Notes: a model not told the origin generated them from the sequence alone. Counted from the first letter of the stretch, positions 50,087 to 58,048 are shown. The stretch: 64,000 bases of DNA from Arthrobacter sp. MMS18-M83 (GCF_026683955.1 NZ_CP113343.1:2356001-2420000); one strand, 5' to 3'. Made by a program: numbers and translations.

Positions 50087-51016
50087 ATGACGCTTTCCCA
50101 GCCGCCTTCGCTCCCGGACAAGGGAAACCTTTGGCGCACCGATCAACTCCACGCACATGGGCTTAATTCCCGCGCAATCCAGCTCTTGGTGCGTAGCGGC
50201 AAGCTTGTCCGGCTACGGTACGGCTGCTATGTCCGGGCCGCGCTCTGGGAGAAGCAATCCGCTTGGCTCCGAAGCACGCAACTAATCTACGCACATGCCC
50301 ATGGAACGCTTACGACGTCGGCGGGAGACTTCGTGTACAGCCACACCTCGGCGGCGCGACTACACCGCCTCTTCCTCTGGAACGTTGACGACCTCATCCA
50401 CATCCTGCTGCGGGTCCGGCCGTCCAGCGAGCGCCTCGGCAAGGACGTCCGCGGACACACACGGCCTTTCGACGAGACGGACATCGTGACAATCGGGAAC
50501 TTGCGGGTCACGTCCTTGGAGCGGACCGTGGTGGATTGCGCCATGCTACTCAGCTACAAGCACGCGTTGGTGCTCATGGACCATGCCCTCAGGCTTGGCG
50601 CTGATCGTGCGCAAATGCAGGCCATGGCCGACTCATTGGATGGCCGACGCGGCGTCAGGAACCTTCGAAAGGCCCTGGTCAACGCTGATCCACGATCCGA
50701 GTTGGCGGGCGAAACCTTGTGCCGCGAACTCATCTCCCGGCTGAAGTTGCCGATGCCCGAACCGCAGGTTGAGGTGCAGAGCCGGGCAGGCCGGCATCGG
50801 CTCGACTTTGCCTGGCGGGAGGCAAAGGTCGCGTTGGAATTCGATGGCGAGGTCAAGTACTTCGATTTCAAGCCAACAGCCGAGGTGATTTTCCAGGAGC
50901 GGCGCCGGGAGAAGGCCCTTAGCGAGGACGGCTGGCGTTTCGTCCGCGTGGAATGGAAGCACCTCTTTCGCGAGCAGGAATTCAAGAACCGGGTACTGAA
51001 CGCCCTCCGTCGTTAG
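50087..51016 (+). CDS. AbiEi-N/DUF559-type nuclease-like protein
   Basis: This is a 309-residue protein starting at ATG 50087. Residues ~1-60 resemble the winged-helix of AbiEi-type antitoxins (LWRTDQLHAHGLNSRAIQLLVRSGKLVRLRYGCYV). The C-terminal ~110 residues form a DUF559/Vsr-like endonuclease fold: HRLDFAWREAKVALEFDGEVKY carries Asp and Glu of a PD-(D/E)xK-like site, followed by RRREKALSEDGWRFVRVEW. Such proteins are frequent in actinobacteria, usually as single genes of unknown role; mobility or defence has been proposed. No AbiEii toxin is adjacent. Direct repeats bracket the gene. Confidence 0.78.
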   Translation: MTLSQPPSLPDKGNLWRTDQLHAHGLNSRAIQLLVRSGKLVRLRYGCYVRAALWEKQSAWLRSTQLIYAHAHGTLTTSAGDFVYSHTSAARLHRLFLWNVDDLIHILLRVRPSSERLGKDVRGHTRPFDETDIVTIGNLRVTSLERTVVDCAMLLSYKHALVLMDHALRLGADRAQMQAMADSLDGRRGVRNLRKALVNADPRSELAGETLCRELISRLKLPMPEPQVEVQSRAGRHRLDFAWREAKVALEFDGEVKYFDFKPTAEVIFQERRREKALSEDGWRFVRVEWKHLFREQEFKNRVLNALRR

Positions 51017-51041
51017 CATGCCGCCGAACCAGCCCGCCGTC

Positions 51042-51116
51042 GTCGAGATCGCCGGAACGCGCCCCGGTCGCCGAAACGCTCGGGCGAGCCGGCACCGTTC
51101 CGGCGAGCTCGCGCTT
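51042..51116. repeat. ~70-bp repeat, right copy flanking the DUF559 gene
   Basis: The block GATCGCCGGAAC...GGTCGCCGAAACGCTCGGGCGAG...GGCACCGTTCCGGCGAG matches the copy at 49959-50034 in order and orientation, with several substitutions. The two copies bracket a ~1-kb segment that contains only the DUF559/AbiEi-type gene. Confidence 0.75.
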
Positions 51117-51125
51117 TGGAGACCC

Positions 51126-51788
51126 TTAGGGGCGGTCCGTCGTCGTCACGCCGATCACCAAGAGCACCACATTGAGCACGACGGCGGGCGTCACCAGGAG
51201 TTCGGGGGCGTGGAACAGCATGCCCAGGGCCAAGGGAACCAGGGCGAAGAGGCACAGAACGTAGCCTCGGATCCTGGTTCCCAGCATGGCCGGTCCGCTC
51301 CGTCCAAGCTGCATCAGGTACACCAATTTGGTCAGGTCTTCCTGCTGGCGGAAGGCTCGTCGCAGCATCCCCGCGCCCAAACCACCGCCCGCCGCTGCAC
51401 CCAGGACCAGGAGCTCCACCCGGAAACCCCCGGCCAGCACAAAGAATCCGGCAGCCGCCGTCGTCCACAACCCCATCAGCATGACCGGCAGCGCGACGTG
51501 AACCCAGCGTGAGGCCGTTCTGGAAATCGGAAGGAGCGCGTCGAGGCTCGGGGCCATGCGCAACTGCCAAAGCGGCCCGGCCGCCGCTGTGGAAGAGAAG
51601 ATTGCCGCTGCAAGCAGCACGGGAAGCAGGATGATGGGCGAATCGAACGTCTGGATCAGTCCAGTCAAGGGAACGACGGCGAGACCCAGGCCCCAGCGCC
51701 TAAGCCGACCGGGTTGCCGGGCGAGTACCGTTGCCTCCGCGTGGAAGAGCGCGCCAGCTGCGGTTCGGGGCATACCCGGGAGCCTCAC
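51126..51788 (-). CDS. Hypothetical membrane protein, possibly 5'-truncated
   Basis: This is a protein of about 220 residues with five to six hydrophobic helices (WGLGLAVVPLTGLIQTF, PIILLPVLLAAAIF, WVHVALPVMLMGLWTTAAAGFFVLAGG and two C-terminal). The first residues (ALFHAEATVLARQPGRLRRW) look like an internal cytosolic loop of a larger permease-type protein, not a natural N-terminus. The starts available (GTG 51788, ATG 51773) lack good ribosome sites, and the frame stays open into the upstream repeats. It may be the 3' remnant of a longer membrane protein. No ABC ATPase is adjacent. Confidence 0.45.
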   Translation of the reverse strand: MRLPGMPRTAAGALFHAEATVLARQPGRLRRWGLGLAVVPLTGLIQTFDSPIILLPVLLAAAIFSSTAAAGPLWQLRMAPSLDALLPISRTASRWVHVALPVMLMGLWTTAAAGFFVLAGGFRVELLVLGAAAGGGLGAGMLRRAFRQQEDLTKLVYLMQLGRSGPAMLGTRIRGYVLCLFALVPLALGMLFHAPELLVTPAVVLNVVLLVIGVTTTDRP

Positions 51789-51831
51789 CCGGCAAACACA
51801 GCCGCGTTCGAGCCGCTGATGGTGTTTTGGC

Positions 51832-51965
51832 GGGACGCCCGCTCACATATGTGGCGCGCCAGCCCGACGCTGGCGCACATATGTGGCGTCCCAACCCGGC
51901 ACCCGCTCACAAGTTGTGAATGAGCGTTTGTGGATTGGGGCGATTATCCGCAGGAGCGCCGAGGA
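51832..51965. repeat. Palindromic GAGCGT-family region
   Basis: GGGACGCC (51832-51839) and GGCGTCCC (51885-51892) enclose two CACATATGTGGCG blocks and a CGCCAGC/GCTGGCG stem (51857-51863 / 51869-51875), giving a 61-base nested palindrome. CGCTCACAAGTTGTGAATGAGCG (in two halves, 51904-51926) and CCGCAGGAGCGCC (near 51949) follow. The remaining part of the 51789-52123 gap has TGCTAATAC near 52058, a possible extended -10 for the transporter gene. Confidence 0.75.
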
Positions 51966-52123
51966 CTGCCGCGAGCATGAAGGCGGCGCCGCGATTCCGT
52001 GTATCTCGATGCGAGAATGGGAAAGGCTCCGCGGTTTGCAGGCGGGTCCACCACCAGTGCTAATACAGCGGGGCGTCGTGCTCACTCCGGCCGCCTGCGC
52101 GAACCACTACGAACGGACAAACG

Positions 52124-52825
52124 ATGACGTCAGCTTCAGAATCCCAAACCCTGAGTAAATCCGCGCCGCGTTTCGCATCGATAGGCTCCCCATACTTTGG
52201 CATCATGCTTGCATGCATGGCCGTGGTGCTGATCCTGTCCAACATCGGCGCGGCCAAAGGCGTGGTCTTCGGTCCGATCATCACTGATGGCGGGTTCTTC
52301 CTCTTCCCGCTCGCCTACATTCTTGGCGACGTGATGAGCGAGATCTACGGGTTTAGGGTGGCCCGCAAAGCAATCATCACATCGTTCGCCCTGTCAGCGT
52401 TCGCGTCGCTCTGCTACTGGATCATCATCGCGCTGCCCGGTTTCAATGACGACTACGGCATGGCCAAGCAGTCAGCCATCGAGGGCGCACTTGGACCGGT
52501 CCCGCAGATCGTCCTGGCTTCGCTTCTCGCCTTCCTCGCCGGCCAGACCATCAACTCCCTGATCCTGGTCAAGATGAAGGCCCTTACCGGTGAGAGGACC
52601 CTTTGGGCTAGGCTCATGGGTTCATCCGGCGTGGGGGAATTCGTGGACACGCTGATCTTCTGCAGCATCGCGGCGTCGGTCATCGGCATCACGGATTTCG
52701 GAAGTTTCGTCAATTACGTGCTGGTTGGCTTCGTCTACAAGGTCGGTGTCCAGTACATCCTCGTGCCCGTGACGTCCTTGGTCATTGGCTGGATCAAGAA
52801 GCGCGAGCCAAGTTACTGGGCCTGA
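52124..52825 (+). CDS. yhhQ: YhhQ-type queuosine precursor transporter
   Basis: This is a 233-residue protein starting at ATG 52124 with six to seven hydrophobic helices. It fits the YhhQ/COG1738 (VUT) family: SNIGAAKGVVFGPIITDGGFFLFPLAYILGDVMSEIYGF (cited in parts: FPLAYILGDVMSEIYGF), FASLCYWIIIALP, LAFLAGQTINSLILVKMK and GVGEFVDTLIFCSIA. The family imports preQ0/preQ1 or queuine as precursors for tRNA queuosine. With tgt at 48613 and no synthesis genes in view, it indicates precursor salvage. No preQ1 riboswitch was recognised in the leader. Confidence 0.9.
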   Translation: MTSASESQTLSKSAPRFASIGSPYFGIMLACMAVVLILSNIGAAKGVVFGPIITDGGFFLFPLAYILGDVMSEIYGFRVARKAIITSFALSAFASLCYWIIIALPGFNDDYGMAKQSAIEGALGPVPQIVLASLLAFLAGQTINSLILVKMKALTGERTLWARLMGSSGVGEFVDTLIFCSIAASVIGITDFGSFVNYVLVGFVYKVGVQYILVPVTSLVIGWIKKREPSYWA

Positions 52826-52831
52826 GCAGGA

Positions 52832-52954
52832 AACCCGACAGAAGCGAGCGAGCGTCGCGTTGGAACCCGACAGAAGCGAGCTAGCGTCGCGTTGAAACCC
52901 GACAGAAGCGAGCGAGCGTCGCGTTGAAACCCGACAGAAGTGAGCGAGCGTCGG
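52832..52954. repeat. Exact 32-bp tandem repeat, four units
   Basis: AACCCGACAGAAGCGAGC starts at 52832, 52864, 52896 and 52928, an exact 32-base period. Each unit continues GAGCGTCGCGTTG; units differ by one or two bases, and the last ends in GTCGG. There are no unique spacers and no cas genes. It lies 6 bases after the transporter stop, between convergent genes. Confidence 0.93.
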
Positions 52955-52970
52955 AACCGGATGAGCACGA

Positions 52971-53014
52971 CGACGGCGGGCGGCCGGCTTTCGAAGGCCA
53001 GCCGCCCGCCGTCG
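52971..53014. terminator. Strong hairpin at the 3' end of the MHS transporter gene
   Basis: CGACGGCGGGCGGC (52971-52984) pairs perfectly with GCCGCCCGCCGTCG (53001-53014), around a 16-base loop. It is 12 bases beyond the minus-strand transporter stop, in the convergent gap. Confidence 0.85.
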
Positions 53015-53025
53015 GGCTTGACGGG

Positions 53026-54426
53026 CTAGGCGTTGACAGAGTCCTCGTCGTCGGCCCGCGAGTCGTCAGCGCGGGGCGAGCCGAAGGCGCTCCCCTGCTC
53101 CTTGTCCAGGTGGGTCGACTTCTTGTTCTTCAGGGCGAAGATGTAGACCAGCAGCGAAATGCCGATGGCCACAGTGACGTAGGTAAAGAAGATCTCCACC
53201 TGGCCGGCCTTCTGGAAGGCAGCGCCCACCAGCGGAACCGTCCCGCCGAACAACGAGTTGGCGATCGCATACCCGAGGCCCACACCGAGCGCTCGGATGG
53301 ACGAGGGGAAGAGCTCAGCCTTCACCAAGGCATTGATGGAGGTGTAGCCTCCCACAATCAACAGTCCGCCCATCATGAGCAGGAACGCCAGGAACGGGTC
53401 CTTGGTTCCGCTCAGCGCAGACAACAGCGGCCAGGTGCCCAGCACCCCGAGGATGCCGAACCACAAAAGAAGCGGCTTGCGGCCCACCTTGTCCGAGATC
53501 ATGCCGTAGACCGGCTGTAGGAGCATGAAAATCAGAAGCGCCCAGAAGTTGATCTGGCTACTGGTCTCCTTGGCGATGCCGCTGGTGTTCTGCATGAAGG
53601 ACAGGATGAAGTTGGTGTAGGTATAGAAGGCCACCGTGCCGCCGAGGGTCACTCCAATGCAGATCAGCAGTGCGCGCCAGTGCTTGGCGAGAAGCAACCT
53701 CAAGGTGCCCGGCTGGGCTTCGCCATCGGCTGGCTTGCCAGTTGCCGCGGCGGTCTGCTCGGCGGAGATGGTCTCTTCCATGGAGCGTCGGAGCCACAGG
53801 ACAACCAGTGCGGCGACACCGCCGATGGCGAATGGAATGCGCCAACCCCATCCGCCCAAGGCTTCCTTGCCGAGAGCCTGTTCGAGGACCACGAGGACCA
53901 GCAGGGCCAGCATCTGGCCTCCGATGAGCGTCACGTACTGGAAGGAGGAGAAGAAGCCGCGACGCTTGGATGTCGCAGCCTCGGACATGTAGGTGGCGCT
54001 CGTGCCGTATTCGCCGCCCACAGAGAACCCTTGGATCAGCCGGATCAGGATCAGAAGCACCAGGGCCCACACTCCGATCACTTCCTTTGTGGGCAGGATG
54101 GCGATGGCGAACGACCCTGCGGACATCATGGTCACGCTCAGGGTCAGGGCGGCCTTGCGGCCTTTGCGGTCGGCATAGCGGCCGAAGAACCAACTGCCGA
54201 TCGGGCGCATCAGGAACGTCACGGCGAAAACAGCCATCGCCTCAAGATTGCTCTGCAGCGGGTCTTTGGAACTGAAGAAATGGGATGCGAAATAGGCGGA
54301 GAACGCCGTGTAGATGTACACGTCGTACCACTCCACAAGGTTGCCTGCGGAGCCTTTGAGTATGTTGCCGACGGCCTTGCGCGTCCGGGCGGCCTCGCTC
54401 TGGGGCCCTGCTTCCTGGGTGCTCAT
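53026..54426 (-). CDS. MHS-type MFS transporter
   Basis: This is a 466-residue, 12-helix transporter; ATG 54426 is chosen for its AGGAAGG ribosome site, and an in-frame start at 54558 would add 44 atypical residues. It is of the metabolite:H+ symporter class: GNLVEWYDVYIYTAFSAYFASHFF, GSWFFGRYADRKGRKAAL, LIQGFSVGGEYGTSATYMSEAA and YGMISDKVGRKPLL. The EYGTS motif resembles alpha-ketoglutarate (KgtP), shikimate and proline/betaine carriers. No catabolic genes are adjacent, so substrate is unassigned. A charged C-terminal tail (ADDSRADDED) is cytosolic. Confidence 0.88.
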   Translation of the reverse strand: MSTQEAGPQSEAARTRKAVGNILKGSAGNLVEWYDVYIYTAFSAYFASHFFSSKDPLQSNLEAMAVFAVTFLMRPIGSWFFGRYADRKGRKAALTLSVTMMSAGSFAIAILPTKEVIGVWALVLLILIRLIQGFSVGGEYGTSATYMSEAATSKRRGFFSSFQYVTLIGGQMLALLVLVVLEQALGKEALGGWGWRIPFAIGGVAALVVLWLRRSMEETISAEQTAAATGKPADGEAQPGTLRLLLAKHWRALLICIGVTLGGTVAFYTYTNFILSFMQNTSGIAKETSSQINFWALLIFMLLQPVYGMISDKVGRKPLLLWFGILGVLGTWPLLSALSGTKDPFLAFLLMMGGLLIVGGYTSINALVKAELFPSSIRALGVGLGYAIANSLFGGTVPLVGAAFQKAGQVEIFFTYVTVAIGISLLVYIFALKNKKSTHLDKEQGSAFGSPRADDSRADDEDSVNA

Positions 54427-54626
54427 CAATGAACCTTCCTGGGAGGACGCAGCCACCGGCCACGCCGCCGCCACCTTACCGTCGGGGAACTTAAGGCCCC
54501 GCATTTTGGTCATATTGGTCATTCGTACAAAGCGGCCCACGGCCCGCGTTTCCTCCAACGCTCCGTTCGACGCCCTCTGGCAAGGCGGCGCCCGCTAGGG
54601 CAAGCTTGATCGAAGACCGGCCGTGT

Positions 54627-54673
54627 GGCGGGACACAGAACGGCGGACTCTGAGCGGCGGGACACAGAACGGC
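54627..54673. repeat. 18-bp direct repeat
   Basis: GGCGGGACACAGAACGGC occurs at 54627-54644 and 54656-54673, a 29-base spacing, in the leader of the DUF1801 gene. The rest of the 54427-54694 gap, upstream of the divergent MHS transporter, shows no gene. Confidence 0.8.
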
Positions 54674-54694
54674 CCAAGGGCGAGGGAGGGGCGC

Positions 54695-55054
54695 ATGGCT
54701 GAGCGTTTCGAAACCGTGGACGAGTACATCGCGTCGCGGCCAGACGAGGTGCAGACGATTCTTCGGGAGATCCGACGGCGGGCCCTGGCAGCGGTGCCCG
54801 GAGCCGGGGACAGGATCAGTTACGGTATCCCCACCATCACACTCGACGGCCACTATGTGGTTTACTTCGCGGCCTGGAAGCACCACATTTCCGTCTATCC
54901 AGTGCCCGAAGGCGACGAGGAATTCGAGCGCGAAATCGCCCCCTTCCGAGCGGCCAAGGGCACCTTGAAGTTCCCGCTCGGGAAGCCGGTGCCCTATGAG
55001 CTGATCGAAAGGGCTGCGGCCCTGCTAGCCGAACGGCAGCGGGCCGGGTACTGA
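54695..55054 (+). CDS. DUF1801 family protein
   Basis: This is a small 119-residue protein starting at ATG 54695 behind GAGGGAGGG. It matches DUF1801 (YdhG/'iron chaperone'-like): VDEYIASRPDEVQTILREIRRRALAAVPGAGDRISYGIPTI (cited in part), YVVYFAAWKHHISVYPVP, and GTLKFPLGKPVPYELIERAAAL. The fold resembles the frataxin-like YdhG group, but no biochemical role is secure. It is followed 32 bases later by a nucleotidyltransferase gene and may be co-transcribed. Confidence 0.85.
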   Translation: MAERFETVDEYIASRPDEVQTILREIRRRALAAVPGAGDRISYGIPTITLDGHYVVYFAAWKHHISVYPVPEGDEEFEREIAPFRAAKGTLKFPLGKPVPYELIERAAALLAERQRAGY

Positions 55055-55086
55055 CAATCGGCCTGCGCGAGGGGTACGGTACAGCC

Positions 55087-55620
55087 ATGCGCCGCGATGA
55101 GCTTGAGCACGCCATCAGGGCTGCTACCGATATCATTCACGGCGACCGAGTGATCGTGATCGGCAGCCAGTCAATTCTAGGGTCCTTCACGGAGGACGAA
55201 CTGCCTGCGGCAATCACCATGTCGGACGCCGTCGACATCGCCCCGTTTTCCGACGACGACACCGGCACGCTTGCGGACAGCATCGATTCCGCCCTTGGTG
55301 AGTGGTCGCCTTTCCACAACGAATTCGGGTTCTATGTCCAGGCGGTCGAAAGGGAGACCGCGGTGCTCCCGGCAGACTGGGAGTACCGCCTTGTCGGTGT
55401 GCGCAATGAGGCGACCCGGAACAGCACCGGGCTTTGCCTGGATCCCTACGATCTCTGCGCAGCCAAGCTCATTGCAGCGCGGCCCAAGGATCATGCGTTC
55501 GTTCTGGCGCTTATCGAAGCGTCCCTCATCGACCAGGCCCAGCTGGTGGACAGAATCAGGCTGATCGACCCCTCCGAGCCTCGCCGCGATGCGGCTTTGT
55601 CCTGGGCCATGTGGGCGTGA
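55087..55620 (+). CDS. DUF6036 nucleotidyltransferase-fold protein
   Basis: This is a 177-residue protein starting at ATG 55087. It has a nucleotidyltransferase core: VIVIGSQSILGSF in the G-S motif position, then TMSDAVDIAPFSDDD with Asp residues at the expected metal site, HNEFGFYVQ and LCLDPYDLCAAKLIAARPKDHAFVLAL. Homologues such as DUF6036 proteins often sit in two-gene toxin-antitoxin-like modules next to an HTH partner. None is present here, so this copy is an orphan or a housekeeping variant. Confidence 0.75.
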   Translation: MRRDELEHAIRAATDIIHGDRVIVIGSQSILGSFTEDELPAAITMSDAVDIAPFSDDDTGTLADSIDSALGEWSPFHNEFGFYVQAVERETAVLPADWEYRLVGVRNEATRNSTGLCLDPYDLCAAKLIAARPKDHAFVLALIEASLIDQAQLVDRIRLIDPSEPRRDAALSWAMWA

Positions 55621-55643
55621 CGCGAAACTGAAGGAGCAAGGTG

Positions 55644-56237
55644 ATGACCAAGGTAGTAGCGCTGATGTCGATGTCCCTCGACGGTTTCGTAGCGGATCTC
55701 GAGGATGGCGTCGACGAGGTCTTCGACTGGTACTTCGCAGGTGACGTCGACGTCCCCACCTTCAACCCGGAGTTCACCTTCCACCTTTCTGCCGCGAGCG
55801 CCGGACACGTGCGGGCCATCATGGGCGATGTTGGGGCGATGCTCACCGGTCGGCGCACGGCGGACCGCGCCGACGCCTGGGGCGGGCAGCATCCGTTCGG
55901 TGTGCCTGCGTTCGTCGTGACACATCAAATGCCCGAAGGGTGGCCCCGATCCGACTCAACGGTCCATTTCGTCACCGACGGGCTGGAAAGCGCCGTCGCG
56001 CAGGCAAAGGCAGCGGCGGGGGACAAGATCGTCGGCATGCACGGGCCGGACACCATCCGGCAGTGCCTCGACGCCGGACTGCTCGACGAAATCCGGGTCG
56101 ACCTGGTTCCGCTGCTGCTGGGATCCGGTATCCGCTCGTTCGATCGCGTTGAGAACGCGCCGATCGCTTTGGGCAACCCGACCGTTGTCGAGGGTGTGGG
56201 CGTCACGCACTTGAACTACCCGGTCCTCAAGTCGTAA
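55644..56237 (+). CDS. RibD C-terminal/dihydrofolate reductase-like protein
   Basis: This is a 197-residue protein; ATG 55644 is favoured over GTG 55641 because AAGGAG is then 7 bases upstream. It fits the RibD_C fold: KVVALMSMSLDGFVADLEDGVDEVFDWYF at the start, GAMLTGRRTADRADAWGGQHPFGVPAFVVTH, GDKIVGMHGPDTIRQCLDAGLLDEIRVDLVPLLLGSGIRSFD (in parts) and a C-terminal VTHLNYPV strand. These reductases use NADPH on pteridine-like or other small carbonyl substrates. Not part of a riboflavin cluster here. Confidence 0.85.
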   Translation: MTKVVALMSMSLDGFVADLEDGVDEVFDWYFAGDVDVPTFNPEFTFHLSAASAGHVRAIMGDVGAMLTGRRTADRADAWGGQHPFGVPAFVVTHQMPEGWPRSDSTVHFVTDGLESAVAQAKAAAGDKIVGMHGPDTIRQCLDAGLLDEIRVDLVPLLLGSGIRSFDRVENAPIALGNPTVVEGVGVTHLNYPVLKS

Positions 56238-56307
56238 CTATTCTGTCGATGTCGGCGTCACGCCGGACGGGTTTTTGGGTCCATATCATGGGCCAAACCG
56301 CGGAATT

Positions 56308-56327
56308 CCGGGGTGGTTCAACCCCGG
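56308..56327. terminator. Hairpin between RibD-like gene and ramB
   Basis: CCGGGGT (56308-56314) pairs with ACCCCGG (56321-56327) around the loop GGTTCA. It lies in the 143-base gap between convergent genes. The loop resembles a tRNA T-arm by chance; no tRNA is present. Confidence 0.6.
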
Positions 56328-56380
56328 GTGATCCAAAAAGATGCGTGCCGTGACGCGTCCACCCAAGCCCCCCAAAAAAA

Positions 56381-57892
56381 CTACCCCGAGTGAGCCTCGA
56401 GGAACGCGTAAACCTCGGTCTCGTCGACCCCGGGGAACGCGCCCGGCGGCATGGCGGCCAGCAAGTGCGAGTGAGCGCGAGCGGACGGCCAGGCGTTGCC
56501 CGCCCACGAGGACGCCAACGACGCCGGCGGGCGCTTGCAGCAGTTCGGGTCCGGACACGTCGAGGTAGCCCGCGCCGTCGTCTCCCGCCCGCGGAACCAC
56601 TTGACGTGCTGGTACGGCACGCCGATGCTGAGCGAAAACTCCCCCGCCGCCGATCGCTCGGTGCGGGCCGTGCACCAATACGTGCCGGAGACGGTGTCCG
56701 TGTATTGGCTGTAGGCGCTGAACTTGTCCGGAACGTCGAACACTGCCCGCGAAGTCCACGCCTTGCACGCCGGTTGGCCCTCGATGGCGCCGGTATGGTC
56801 CTGCGGGAAGGCCACGCCGTCGTTCTCGTAAGCCTTGTAGATGATGCCGCTTTGGTGGGTCTTCTGGAAGTGGGTGGTGATGCCTAGGTGTTTCGTGGCC
56901 AGGTTGGTGAAGCGGTGTGCCGCGGTTTCGTAGGAGACGGCAAAGGCATCCCGGATGTCCTCGACGGCGATCTCCTTGGCGGCCTTCGCCTTCTGGAGGA
57001 ACTCCAAGGTGGCGTGCTCGGGCAGGAGGAGCGCCGCGGCGAAATAGTTGGTGGCGACACGCTGCGCCAGGAAGTCCCCGTAGTTCTTGGGAGTCTCGTG
57101 GCCCAGAACGTAGTGGCCCAGGGCCTGCAGGAGGACCGAGCGGGGATCGTGATCCTGCCGCTGGCTCTGCGTGAGATAAATTCGGTGATTCTTAAGATCG
57201 GTCACTGAACGGGTGGAATGGGGCAGGTCGCCCACGTGGTGAAGCGTGAATCCGAGGTGGTCCGCGATGTCCGCAATGACGTGCTGACTCAGCGGACCGG
57301 AGGTGTACCCGACCCCTTTGAGCACCTTCTGCGCTTCGGCCTCGTACTCCGGAAAATAGTTGCCTCGCTCACGCATCATGGCACGCAGTTCACCGTTCGC
57401 GCGGCGGGCCTCTTCCGGCGTCGCAATCTGCTCGTTGAGCCTGCGCTCAAGCTCCTGCAGGAGACCTATCTGTGACTCCAGCACATCGAGCGGAAGCCGT
57501 GCGCTGACGCGGATTTTCGGCAAGTTCAAGGATTCATACAGCGGCCCGCGCTGGTACCGTTCCAACTCGATTTCCAACGCGGCGCGGCGGCTGGGCGGTT
57601 CCGCTCCGAGCAACTGGTCGATGCCCACGTTCAGGGCCGCGGCGAGCTGCTTCAGGAGGCCAAGTTTGGGCTCACGTTTGCCGTTCTCGATGAGGCTCAG
57701 CTGGCTGGGGGCGGTCCCGACGGCGGCGCTCACGTCGTCGAGGGTCAGCCCGGCCTGCTTGCGCAGATACCGCACGCGGCGGCCCAGGCTGATGACGTCC
57801 AGTTCGGCGTCAGAGGCGGACGACGACGGCGGCGGTACTTCGCGGTTCCAGCTCACAGGTGACATTTCTTGAGCATACGCGAAGAAGTGCAT
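56381..57892 (-). CDS. ramB: RamB-type regulator of the glyoxylate shunt
   Basis: This is a regulator of about 503 residues (ATG 57892 after GGAAAG; ATG 57865 is an alternative). Residues ~36-95 form an XRE helix-turn-helix (LGRRVRYLRKQAGLTLDDVSAAVGTAPSQLSLIENGKREPK, in pieces). An IrrE/ImmA-like domain follows (~220-300), but its zinc motif reads QALGH instead of HExxH, so it is not an active protease. The C-terminal short-chain-fatty-acyl-regulator domain includes a CPDPNCC segment. In Corynebacterium, RamB represses acetate and glyoxylate genes. It is divergent from aceA, its expected target. Confidence 0.88.
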   Translation of the reverse strand: MHFFAYAQEMSPVSWNREVPPPSSSASDAELDVISLGRRVRYLRKQAGLTLDDVSAAVGTAPSQLSLIENGKREPKLGLLKQLAAALNVGIDQLLGAEPPSRRAALEIELERYQRGPLYESLNLPKIRVSARLPLDVLESQIGLLQELERRLNEQIATPEEARRANGELRAMMRERGNYFPEYEAEAQKVLKGVGYTSGPLSQHVIADIADHLGFTLHHVGDLPHSTRSVTDLKNHRIYLTQSQRQDHDPRSVLLQALGHYVLGHETPKNYGDFLAQRVATNYFAAALLLPEHATLEFLQKAKAAKEIAVEDIRDAFAVSYETAAHRFTNLATKHLGITTHFQKTHQSGIIYKAYENDGVAFPQDHTGAIEGQPACKAWTSRAVFDVPDKFSAYSQYTDTVSGTYWCTARTERSAAGEFSLSIGVPYQHVKWFRGRETTARATSTCPDPNCCKRPPASLASSWAGNAWPSARAHSHLLAAMPPGAFPGVDETEVYAFLEAHSG

Positions 57893-57955
57893 TTCTTTCC
57901 ATGGCTTTTCTCTAGTAAGTCCCTTGGAAGTATTGAAAAGTAAGAACTACGGAAA

Positions 57956-58001
57956 CCCCGGCCGGCTTGAACTGCAAAGGCGCAGCAAAGGTCGGCCGGG
58001 G
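57956..58001. promoter_or_regulatory. Hairpin-flanked direct repeats between ramB and aceA
   Basis: CCCCGGCCG (57956-57964) and CGGCCGGGG (57993-58001) are perfect inverted arms. Between them, GCAAAG occurs at 57974-57979 and 57985-57990, one helical turn (11 bases) apart. Known RamB sites are GCAAA-rich, so this is a candidate RamB operator; the hairpin could also act in the aceA leader RNA. Confidence 0.55.
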
Positions 58002-58048
58002 TGACATACACAGCAACACGCCAAAGTAGCGTCAAAGGAGACAGAACA

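Noticed and set aside
50087..51016. Complete AbiE toxin-antitoxin system
   Set aside because: Only an AbiEi-like N-terminus fused to a DUF559 nuclease fold is present; no AbiEii nucleotidyltransferase is adjacent.
51930..52123. preQ1 riboswitch upstream of yhhQ
   Set aside because: I looked for a pseudoknot-type leader but saw no recognisable preQ1 aptamer pattern; only repeat sequence and a possible -10 box.
52832..52954. CRISPR-like array
   Set aside because: Units are contiguous 32-bp repeats with no unique spacers, and no cas genes occur in the window. The same holds for 16932-17115 and 45886-45984.
56308..56340. tRNA fragment or attachment site (GGTTCAACCCC)
   Set aside because: Only a T-arm-like loop is present; no acceptor, D or anticodon arms can be folded, and no integrase is nearby. 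It is better explained as a terminator hairpin.
56381..57892. ImmA/IrrE-type metalloprotease with adjacent repressor
   Set aside because: The HExxH motif is QALGH, and the three-domain layout with aceA next door fits RamB.
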